From NCBI GenBank assembly GCA_020860205.1, contig JAJBUU010000051.1, positions 1 to 36,966 on the forward strand: DNA of 36,966 nt. The letters run 5' to 3'. The notes under the pieces were generated by a model. The model was not told where the DNA came from. It worked only from the letters and a program-made list of their open reading frames with translations, and ran no database searches. Shown here in pieces: positions 30,636-36,966 of the stretch (positions within the stretch are counted from its first letter, which is position 1; every line of letters begins with the position of its first letter). Made by a program: the position numbers and the translations under genes. The stretch is from Oscillospiraceae bacterium (lineage in GTDB: Bacteria > Bacillota > Clostridia > Oscillospirales > Oscillospiraceae).

Positions 30636-31727
30636 ATGGCAAGACCCGGTACCTTTTATCGCGGCAGAGAGCGCTCAGGTCGCATCGCCGCCCTGCTGCT
30701 GACCGTCCTCGCCGCGCTGATCCTCCTTGCCATATGGGGCTTTTATTACCTGCAAAGATACCTCGTATACGACAAGGACGGGGTGCGTCTTGTATTCTCG
30801 TCCGGGCAGACGGACACCCTCTCTGCCGATGTGACGGAGCATGGCGGCACGGTAGCGGTGGATGTGGAGATCATCGTGGACGCGGCGGATTATTCCGCGC
30901 TGGCCGTTTACGCGGACGAGAGTATTGGATCGGTGCAGGCCGCTTATGTTCCGGCGGACGCGCTGACCGCGACGCTTTTGGAGAGCTATGTCACCGGCAC
31001 AGCGCCGGACGCGCTGCTGCTGGAGCTGAAGCCGGAGAGCGGCCTGCTTGCCTACACAAGCGGCGTCGCGCTCACGGAAAGCTATGACGTAAACGGCGCG
31101 GTGAACCTCTCCGGTTATCTGGGATCGCTGCGGGAGAAGGGCGTTTACCTCATCGCGGAGATCAGCTGCCTCGCGGACAGCGCGATGGCAACGCGCAACG
31201 CCCCCGCCGCGCTGACCGACAGCGCATCCGGCGCGGTGCTTACGCAGGACGGGGGCTCGTTCCTCGACCCGTACAGCGAAACGGCGCGCGATTATCTCTC
31301 CGCGCTGTTAACGGAGCTGGCCGCGCTTGGCTTTGACGAGATTTTGCTCAGCGGGCTTTATCTCCCGGAGCATGACGCGCTGCAATTCAGCGTGGACATG
31401 ACCGCTGTGCCGGATCACGCAAGCGCGGTTTCCTCGCTGGCACTCTATCTGCGGGAGGAGGCGGACAGCCTCGGCGTGCGCCTTTCCGCTGTGGCGGAAT
31501 GCAGCGCCCTGCTGCAAGGCGGGAGCGCGGCGATCGGGCAGGACATCAGCGTGTTTTTCAAGCTCTTTGACCGCGTGGCCTTTGCCGCCGACAGCACGGA
31601 CTGCGCCGCCGCGCTGACCGCGTTGCAGGATGTGCTGGGCGATACGGGCGCGGCGCGTATCCTGCCGATTGCGGACGGTTATGTTCCCGCGCATGACAGC
31701 TATGCCGTCCGGCAGACAGTGGGGTGA
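30636..31727 (+). CDS. Membrane-anchored protein, putative glycoside hydrolase-like (DUF4015-type) fold
   Basis: The 363-residue product has one N-terminal transmembrane segment (about 17-41, IAALLLTVLAALILLAIWGF). An extracytoplasmic part follows with LESYVTGTAPDALLLELKPE, LREKGVYLIAEISCLAD and FLDPYSETARDYLSALLTE then LGFDEILLSGLYLPE. The pattern of Lys/Glu near strand ends and the 'LDPY...FDEI' segment recalls the DUF4015 putative glycosyl hydrolase (GHL) family, whose TIM barrels act on polysaccharide. The similarity is partial and the family's usual FDYIRFP-type strand is divergent, so activity is doubtful. It starts 6 bases after rpiB and is followed 6 bases later by the SprT-like gene. 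Confidence 0.6.
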   Translation: MARPGTFYRGRERSGRIAALLLTVLAALILLAIWGFYYLQRYLVYDKDGVRLVFSSGQTDTLSADVTEHGGTVAVDVEIIVDAADYSALAVYADESIGSVQAAYVPADALTATLLESYVTGTAPDALLLELKPESGLLAYTSGVALTESYDVNGAVNLSGYLGSLREKGVYLIAEISCLADSAMATRNAPAALTDSASGAVLTQDGGSFLDPYSETARDYLSALLTELAALGFDEILLSGLYLPEHDALQFSVDMTAVPDHASAVSSLALYLREEADSLGVRLSAVAECSALLQGGSAAIGQDISVFFKLFDRVAFAADSTDCAAALTALQDVLGDTGAARILPIADGYVPAHDSYAVRQTVG

Positions 31728-31733
31728 ACCGGG

Positions 31734-32246
31734 ATGCACACGTTGGACGAAGTGCGCGCGGAATATGATCGGCTGGACGCGATTTGCGGCGTGGATACAC
31801 GCGGCGTCGCGCTGCGCGTTTCCACCCGCGCGGTGAAACGGCTCGGCGCGTTCCGTCTGAACCCGACGCCGGAGATTTTGATCTCCGCGCTCGTTCTGGC
31901 GGATGATACGCTCTATCTGGACACGGTGCGCCATGAGTATGCGCACGCAGTCGTGGCGCTGCGCCATCCGGGGGAGCGCCATGGACATGACGCGGTTTGG
32001 AAAGCCGTCTGCCGCGAGGTGGGCTGCACCCCAAAGGCAACCACGGAGATGAATGAAACGCAGCGGGCGCTTCGGGTGCAGAAAGCCCGCTATCTGGTGC
32101 GCTGCAACGGCTGCGGCGCGGAGAACTATTATCTGCGGGAGGGTGGTGCGGTCATCCGCGCGCTCCGGAGCGGACAGGGCGGGCGCGTTCGCTGTGCGCG
32201 GTGCGGCGGACATGATTTTGCGCTGTTGATACAGGGGGAAACATAA
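31734..32246 (+). CDS. SprT-like zinc metallopeptidase-fold protein
   Basis: The 170-residue protein has the SprT-like motif VRHEYAHAVVALRHPGERHG with HEYAH (Glu as catalytic base) near residue 64 and a further His (HGHDAVWKAVC). A C-terminal zinc ribbon has CNGCG and CARCGG. SprT/SprTN domains in eukaryotes cleave DNA-protein crosslinks; bacterial members are poorly characterised. The ATG at 31734 is preceded by GGGGTG. Gene order with rpiB and the membrane protein suggests one transcript. Confidence 0.85.
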   Translation: MHTLDEVRAEYDRLDAICGVDTRGVALRVSTRAVKRLGAFRLNPTPEILISALVLADDTLYLDTVRHEYAHAVVALRHPGERHGHDAVWKAVCREVGCTPKATTEMNETQRALRVQKARYLVRCNGCGAENYYLREGGAVIRALRSGQGGRVRCARCGGHDFALLIQGET

Positions 32247-32435
32247 GGCGTCGCCGCACAGATGCGTTCTGCGGCGGCGGGTCACGTTCCCCGTGTGAGA
32301 AGCTGCCCACAGGATGCATTGGAAACAGGGACGAAGCAGAGGAGCGCGCCGCGCCCTCTCCTGTATCACGCTCCGGCGGCGCAAAGGCGCATATCGGAAT
32401 CAAAGGAAATGCTGTCGTCGGCGGAACGGAAAGGG

Positions 32436-32464
32436 TTTCAAAATCGCGGAAAACGTGTTATACT
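32436..32464 (+). promoter_or_regulatory. Possible promoter of moaA
   Basis: TATACT (32459-32464) has a weak -35 TTTCAA (32436-32441) 17 bases upstream. Between the SprT stop and here (32250-32277) a C/G-rich hairpin CGCCGC/GCGGCG without a U tract is present. I saw no molybdenum-cofactor riboswitch signature. Confidence 0.5.
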
Positions 32465-32521
32465 GAGGCGACAGGCAAAAATGCGCACAGAAGGCGCACG
32501 GGTGAAAGGAACAGGACAGCA

Positions 32522-33481
32522 GTGCAGGATCAATACAGACGGGAGATCAATTATCTCCGCATTTCTCTGACAGACCGCTGCAATCTCCGCTGCATTTACT
32601 GTATGCCCGCGGAGGGCGTGGAAAAGCAGCACCACAGGGACATCCTCTCGCTGGAGGAGATCGCGGAGATCGCGGAGGCTGCGGTGGAGCTTGGCATAAA
32701 CAAAATCCGGCTGACCGGCGGCGAACCGCTGACCCGGCTCGGCGTGACATGGCTCATAAAGCGGCTCTCCGCCCTGCCCGGCGTGCGGGAGATCGGCATG
32801 ACGACAAACGGCATCCTGCTCCCGAAAATGGCGCAGGAGCTGAAGGACGCGGGACTGACGCGCGTGAACATCAGTCTGGATACGCTGGACGCGGCGCGCT
32901 ACCGGCAAATCACCCGCTGCGGGACGCTTGCCGACGCGCTGGCCGGTATCGAAGCGGCGGAACGGGTGGGATTGACCCCCATCAAGCTCAACGCCGTGCT
33001 GATCGGCGGCTTTAACGACTGCGAGATTCCCGCAATGGTGGAGCTGACGCGCGAAAAACCCATTGAGATGCGCTTTATCGAGCTGATGCCAATCGGTGAT
33101 ACGGATATTTTTGGCCCGGAAGCCTATATTCCGGTCGATACGGTGCTGGAACGGGCGCCGGAGCTGCAGCCGCTGCCGGACGGCGCGCCCGGCGCGGTTG
33201 CGAAGCTGTTCGCGCTGCCCGGCGCAAAGGGAAGGGTCGGACTCATCAGCCCGATCAGCCACAGCTTTTGCAGCAGCTGCAACCGTATCCGCCTGACGGC
33301 GGACGGCTTTTTGAAGCCATGTCTCCATTCCAGCCGGGAGATTCCCCTGCGCGGGCTGCACGGGGACGAGCTGCGGCGGACGTTCGCTTACGCCATCGGC
33401 CAAAAGCCGGAGGAACACAACGTCCTGTCCCGCACGGAGCGTTCCGACGCGGCGCGGAATATGCATGAGATCGGCGGCTGA
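32522..33481 (+). CDS. moaA: GTP 3',8-cyclase (molybdenum cofactor biosynthesis)
   Basis: The 319-residue radical SAM enzyme has the CNLRCIYCMP cluster motif (residues about 20-29, CxxxCxxC), the C-terminal second 4Fe-4S site FCSSCNRIRLTADGFLKPCL and the conserved terminal Gly-Gly. With MoaC it converts GTP to cyclic pyranopterin monophosphate. The start is GTG at 32522 with AAAGGA about 9 bases upstream. It leads the moaA-moaC-mogA set; moaD, moaE and moeA are not in the window. Confidence 0.96.
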   Translation: MQDQYRREINYLRISLTDRCNLRCIYCMPAEGVEKQHHRDILSLEEIAEIAEAAVELGINKIRLTGGEPLTRLGVTWLIKRLSALPGVREIGMTTNGILLPKMAQELKDAGLTRVNISLDTLDAARYRQITRCGTLADALAGIEAAERVGLTPIKLNAVLIGGFNDCEIPAMVELTREKPIEMRFIELMPIGDTDIFGPEAYIPVDTVLERAPELQPLPDGAPGAVAKLFALPGAKGRVGLISPISHSFCSSCNRIRLTADGFLKPCLHSSREIPLRGLHGDELRRTFAYAIGQKPEEHNVLSRTERSDAARNMHEIGG

Positions 33482-33562
33482 GCGCACGCTGACCACTTAC
33501 ACCGAAATATGGGAATCCTTCCCCACAGAACAAAACTTTTTACGGTGAGGGCAGAGCAAGAT

Positions 33563-34045
33563 ATGGAAGATTTTACCCACTTCAACGAAAATGGACGGGC
33601 GCGCATGGTGGATGTTTCCGCAAAGGCGGAAACCGCGCGGACGGCGGTGGCCTTTGGCCGCGTGCTGGTCAACCGCAGCACCTTTGACCTGATCCGCAGC
33701 GGCGGACTGAAAAAGGGCGATGTGCTGACCACGGCGCAGATCGGCGGCATCATGGGTGCAAAGCGCACCGCCGACATCATTCCGATGTGCCACAATATCC
33801 CGCTCTCCGGCGTGGACATCGACTTTTGTATGAACGAGGCGGAGCTTGCCGTCGAAATCACCGCAACCGCGAAATGCGCCGGACAGACCGGCGTGGAGAT
33901 GGAGGCGCTGACCGCGGTTTCCGTCGCCGCGCTGACGGTTTACGATATGTGCAAGGCGGTGCAGCGGGACATGGTGATCGACAAAATCTGCCTGCTGAAA
34001 AAGACCGGCGGGAAGTCCGGGACATTCATCAGAGAGGAGAACTGA
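33563..34045 (+). CDS. moaC: Cyclic pyranopterin monophosphate synthase
   Basis: The 160-residue protein is a typical MoaC: FTHFNENGRARMVDVSAKAE at the N terminus, PMCHNIPLSGVDIDF (about 74-88) and the active-site segment GVEMEALTAVSVAALTVYDM followed by DKICLLKKTGGKSG. It completes cPMP formation from the MoaA product. I chose the ATG at 33563, which gives the usual length and has GAGGG about 12 bases upstream; an ATG at 33509 would add 18 atypical residues. mogA starts 5 bases after the stop. Confidence 0.95.
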   Translation: MEDFTHFNENGRARMVDVSAKAETARTAVAFGRVLVNRSTFDLIRSGGLKKGDVLTTAQIGGIMGAKRTADIIPMCHNIPLSGVDIDFCMNEAELAVEITATAKCAGQTGVEMEALTAVSVAALTVYDMCKAVQRDMVIDKICLLKKTGGKSGTFIREEN

Positions 34046-34050
34046 GCGCA

Positions 34051-34593
34051 ATGGCGACAGGAACTGTTTATACGGCGGCGGTCATCACGATGAGCGACAA
34101 GGGCGCGCAGGGGCTGCGCAAGGATACCGCAGGTCCCGCCATCTGCGCGCTGCTGGAGGCGGAGGGCTGGCAGGTCGTCCACACGGAGATCATCCCGGAC
34201 GACGCGGAAACCATTCGCCGGACGCTGGTTCGCTGCGCGGACGAGCTGGGCGTGTGTCTGGTCGCAACCACCGGCGGCACCGGATTTTCCCCGCGCGATG
34301 TGACGCCGGAGGCGACAAAGGCGGTCATCGAACGGGAATGCCCCGGTATTCCGGAGGCGATGCGCGCGGAATCTCTGCGCATCACGCCGCGCGGCTGCCT
34401 TTCACGGGAAGCGGCGGGCATCCGCGGCGGTACGCTCATCCTCAACTGCCCCGGCAGCGAAAAGGCCGCGCGGGAGTGTCTTGGCGCGGTGCTGGGTGCT
34501 TTGAAGCACGGGATCGACATCCTGCGCGGCTGGGACAGCAACTGCGCGTCAGAGACGCACCACCATTCCCATCACGGCGGCGCGACGGAATAA
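34051..34593 (+). CDS. mogA: Molybdopterin adenylyltransferase (MogA/MoaB family)
   Basis: The 180-residue protein is a MoCF-biosynthesis domain protein with VITMSDKGAQGLRKDTAGP at the N terminus and the hallmark VATTGGTGFSPRDVTPEAT (about 70-88), ending with LNCPGSEKAARECL. It adenylates molybdopterin before metal insertion by MoeA. The tail ends ETHHHSHHGG, a short His-rich stretch that may bind metal. The ATG at 34051 has GAGGAG upstream. ruvC starts 7 bases after its stop. Confidence 0.92.
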   Translation: MATGTVYTAAVITMSDKGAQGLRKDTAGPAICALLEAEGWQVVHTEIIPDDAETIRRTLVRCADELGVCLVATTGGTGFSPRDVTPEATKAVIERECPGIPEAMRAESLRITPRGCLSREAAGIRGGTLILNCPGSEKAARECLGAVLGALKHGIDILRGWDSNCASETHHHSHHGGATE

Positions 34594-34600
34594 AAGCGCC

Positions 34601-35125
34601 GTGCGGATTTTAGGCATCGACCCCGGCATCGCTACCGTCGGCTTTGGCGTGGTGGACGCGGCGGGCAGCCGTCTGCGCTATGTGAGCTGCGGCGCTATTA
34701 CAACACCGGCGCATACGCCGCTCTCCGCGCGGCTTGACCAGATATACACGGACATGGAGGAGCTGCTGTCAGTGTTCCACCCGGACGAAATGGCGATTGA
34801 GGAACTTTTTTTCAACACCAACATCACGACCGGTATTTCCGTGGCGCATGGGCGTGGCGTGCTGCTGCTCGCTGCCCATCGCGGCGGCATCCCGATATAC
34901 GAATATACGCCGCTTCAGGTCAAACAGGCGGTCGTCGGCTATGGCCGCGCGGAAAAGCGGCAGGTGATCGACATGGTGCGGCGCATCCTGAATATGCCCG
35001 CGCCGCCCAAGCCGGACGATGCGGCGGACGCTGTGGCGCTGGCCATCTGCCATGCGCGGAGCGCGACCTCGCTTTTGAACCAGACTATGAAATCCGGAGG
35101 AAACAGCCCATGTTCCACTACATAA
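34601..35125 (+). CDS. ruvC: Crossover junction endodeoxyribonuclease
   Basis: The 174-residue protein is a RuvC with the RNase H-like fold: Asp7 in GIDPGIATVGFGVVD, Glu in EMAIEELFFNTN (about 66) and the C-terminal DDAADAVALAICH (about 138-150), the catalytic acids. It resolves Holliday junctions bound by RuvAB. The start is GTG at 34601 with a weak ribosome site, so coupling to mogA translation 7 bases upstream is possible. It overlaps ruvA by 16 bases. Confidence 0.96.
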   Translation: MRILGIDPGIATVGFGVVDAAGSRLRYVSCGAITTPAHTPLSARLDQIYTDMEELLSVFHPDEMAIEELFFNTNITTGISVAHGRGVLLLAAHRGGIPIYEYTPLQVKQAVVGYGRAEKRQVIDMVRRILNMPAPPKPDDAADAVALAICHARSATSLLNQTMKSGGNSPCSTT

Positions 35126-35712
35126 GCGGTACTGTTGCGGAGCTGCTGCCAAATATCGCCGTCATCGACTGCGGCGGCGTTGGGTTCCAAATCAACACCT
35201 CCGCATGGTCGCTTGGACAGCTGAAGCCCGGCACGCAGGCCAGACTGTATACCCATGTCTATATCCGGGACGACGTGTTTGAGCTTTACGGCTTTGCGAC
35301 AAAGAGCGAGAAACGCTGCTTTGAGCTGCTCATCGGCGTTTCCGGCGTGGGGCCAAAGGCGGCGGTTTCCATCCTCTCCGTCGGCGCGCCGGAGGACCTG
35401 GTGCTGTCCATCCTCTCCGGCGAGGAGCGCGTGCTGACCGCCGCGTCCGGCGTTGGGAAAAAGACCGCGCAGCGGGTGATTCTGGAGCTGAAGGACAAGC
35501 TGGCGAAGGAAACGGAATCCGTGTCCTTTGCGGATGTGCGCGCCGCCGCCCCGGCTGTCGGCGGACAGGGCAGACGCGGCGACGCGGCGGCGGCGCTCGC
35601 GGTGCTGGGTTACAGCAATGCGGAAATTTCCGCCGCGCTGAAGCAGATAGACACAGACACGCTGACGCTGGAGGAGATCATCAAGGCGGCGCTCCAGCGG
35701 ATGATAGAATGA
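35110..35712 (+). CDS. ruvA: Holliday junction branch migration protein RuvA
   Basis: The 200-residue protein has the N-terminal OB fold ([20 protein letters not shown]), two helix-hairpin-helix motifs ([16 protein letters not shown] near 76-91 and [20 protein letters not shown] near 109-128) and the C-terminal domain III (about 150-200) that contacts RuvB. It binds the four-way junction. The ATG at 35110 has GGAGG 8 bases upstream, inside the end of ruvC. Confidence 0.97.
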   Translation: MFHYISGTVAELLPNIAVIDCGGVGFQINTSAWSLGQLKPGTQARLYTHVYIRDDVFELYGFATKSEKRCFELLIGVSGVGPKAAVSILSVGAPEDLVLSILSGEERVLTAASGVGKKTAQRVILELKDKLAKETESVSFADVRAAAPAVGGQGRRGDAAAALAVLGYSNAEISAALKQIDTDTLTLEEIIKAALQRMIE

Positions 35713-35737
35713 CGCGGAAACGGAAGAAGGCGGCGGT

Positions 35738-36808
35738 ATGAGCATCAATTTTTCGGACGAATCCTTCGATTCGCCTCTGACATCCTCTACGATCCTGCCG
35801 GAGGACGCGGCAGAGGCGACGCTGCGCCCGCGGCTGCTTTCGGAATATATCGGGCAGGAGAAGGTCAAGGATAACCTGCAGGTTTTCATCGCGGCGGCGC
35901 GGGGACGCGGGGAACCGCTGGATCATGTACTGCTCTCCGGACCGCCGGGTCTTGGCAAGACCACGCTGGCCGGTATCATTGCGAACGAGATGGGCGTGAA
36001 TATGCGCATTACCTCCGGCCCTACGATTGAAAAGGCCGGGGACCTTGCCGCGCTGCTGACAAACCTGCAGGAGAACGATATTCTCTTTGTGGACGAGATA
36101 CACCGTCTGGATCGGCAGGTGGAGGAGATTTTATATCCGGCGATGGAGGATTATGCCATCGACATCATCATCGGCAAGGGACCGAGCGCAAATTCCATCC
36201 GGCTGGATCTGCCGAAATTTACGCTGATCGGCGCGACGACCCGTTCCGGGCAACTGACCGCGCCGCTGCGTGACCGCTTCGGCGTTGCGCTGCGGCTGGA
36301 GCTTTATACGCCGGAGGAGCTGCGGCGCATTGTGCTGCGCTCCGCCGGAATACTCGGCGTGGAAATTGAGCCGGAGGGCGCGGCGGAGATCGCAAAACGC
36401 AGCCGCGGCACGCCGCGCATTGCAAACCGGATGCTGCGGCGCGTGCGGGATTTTGCACAGGTGCGCGCAGGCGGCGTCATCACGCGCGGCGTGGCGGACG
36501 AAGCGCTGACATGTTTGGAGGTGGACGCGCAGGGGCTGGACGCGCTGGATCGCCGGATGCTGCAAAGCATCATCGAGTTTTATGGCGGCGGCCCCGTCGG
36601 GCTGGAAACGCTGGCTGCCACCATCAACGAAGAAGCGGTGACGCTGGAGGACGTGTATGAGCCGTACCTGCTGCAGCAGGGGTTCCTGATCCGCACGCCC
36701 CGTGGCCGCTGCGCCACGCAGAAGGCGTATGAACATCTGAATATCCCATATCCGGAGCGGCAGGGACAGCGCGCAGGTCAACCGGGACAATACAAGCTCG
36801 ACCTCTGA
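35738..36808 (+). CDS. ruvB: Holliday junction branch migration ATPase RuvB
   Basis: The 356-residue AAA+ motor has [20 protein letters not shown], Walker [15 protein letters not shown] (about 65-78), Walker [17 protein letters not shown], sensor 1 and arginine finger in [19 protein letters not shown], and the C-terminal winged helix ([17 protein letters not shown]). It drives branch migration with RuvA. It starts 25 bases after ruvA. The order ruvC-ruvA-ruvB is common. Confidence 0.97.
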   Translation: MSINFSDESFDSPLTSSTILPEDAAEATLRPRLLSEYIGQEKVKDNLQVFIAAARGRGEPLDHVLLSGPPGLGKTTLAGIIANEMGVNMRITSGPTIEKAGDLAALLTNLQENDILFVDEIHRLDRQVEEILYPAMEDYAIDIIIGKGPSANSIRLDLPKFTLIGATTRSGQLTAPLRDRFGVALRLELYTPEELRRIVLRSAGILGVEIEPEGAAEIAKRSRGTPRIANRMLRRVRDFAQVRAGGVITRGVADEALTCLEVDAQGLDALDRRMLQSIIEFYGGGPVGLETLAATINEEAVTLEDVYEPYLLQQGFLIRTPRGRCATQKAYEHLNIPYPERQGQRAGQPGQYKLDL

Positions 36809-36924
36809 GCGGTTTTGCACCGTCCTTTTTGCTGGAAACTGAACAAAATGCGGGTCATGATTTGTCTGATTGACCAAATTTTGGGTGGCCGTTCCGTGAA
36901 TGTTCACAATTTTTTAAAAATTCC

Positions 36925-36953
36925 TTGACTTTTTTGAATTTACTTATTATAAT
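36925..36953 (+). promoter_or_regulatory. Strong promoter reading out of the window
   Basis: TTGACT (36925-36930) and TATAAT (36948-36953) are 17 bases apart in AT-rich DNA. The gene it serves starts beyond 36966. No clear terminator for ruvB was seen in 36809-36900. Confidence 0.8.
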
Positions 36954-36966
36954 TCTGTTATGTACC

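Noticed and set aside
32247-32521. A molybdenum-cofactor riboswitch before moaA.
   Set aside because: No conserved Moco motif elements could be seen; only a short GC hairpin without U tract.

Overview
The window looks like a chromosomal segment of a GC-rich Gram-positive anaerobe of the Bacillota, class Clostridia, probably near the Oscillospirales (Ruminococcaceae/Oscillospiraceae). The evidence is T-box leaders ahead of two aminoacyl-tRNA synthetase genes, an IreB regulator, a SpoVT sporulation regulator, a BMP-type nucleoside importer, strong AGGAGG-like ribosome sites and clostridial TTGACA/TATAAT promoters. The lineage is inferred; no rRNA or tRNA gene was found to confirm it.

Layout. 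1-2690: an accessory edge with a C-terminal remnant of a tyrosine integrase and a secreted BspA-type leucine-rich-repeat protein ending in a dockerin module, both visibly less GC-rich than the rest. 2790-6660: T-box-controlled pheST. 6720-7290: ireB alone with its own promoter and terminator. 7324-11493 (minus): T-box-controlled alaS-hinT-rsmE. 11719-17678 (minus): bmpA-nupO-nupP-nupQ, a purine nucleoside ABC importer, plus a membrane-anchored protein of unknown function. 17701-18512 (minus): xpt behind a long structured leader that ends in a terminator but shows no purine-riboswitch signature. 18605-20748 (minus): an MFS transporter translationally coupled to a MobA-like nucleotidyltransferase fused to a ModE-like DNA-binding domain. 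21089-21774 (minus): spoVT with a sigma-G-like promoter. 22190-22948: a ZIP metal transporter. 22955-23998 (minus): an amidohydrolase-2 family protein with altered metal ligands. 24215-26527 (minus): an OmpR/PhoR-type two-component system. 26853-29869: a two-gene pilB-pilC operon. 30035-32246: rpiB, a membrane-anchored putative glycoside hydrolase and a SprT-like protein. 32436-36808: moaA-moaC-mogA directly followed by ruvC-ruvA-ruvB. The right end carries a strong promoter reading out of the window.

Links between genes. bmpA-nupOPQ and xpt together suggest purine salvage (import, then base to nucleotide). The MobA/ModE-like fusion and moaA-moaC-mogA both point to molybdenum-cofactor metabolism, as used by molybdenum hydroxylases, although no such enzyme is in the window. 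Several intergenic regions share a mosaic of short dispersed repeats (near 2.7, 21.9-22.1, 26.7 and 29.9 kb), the clearest non-coding structure not explained by the genes.

No clearly new multi-gene system stands out. The best leads are the unclassified xpt leader RNA, the transporter plus MobA/ModE fusion pair, the repeat family, the dockerin-tagged BspA protein, and the amidohydrolase with replaced ligands.
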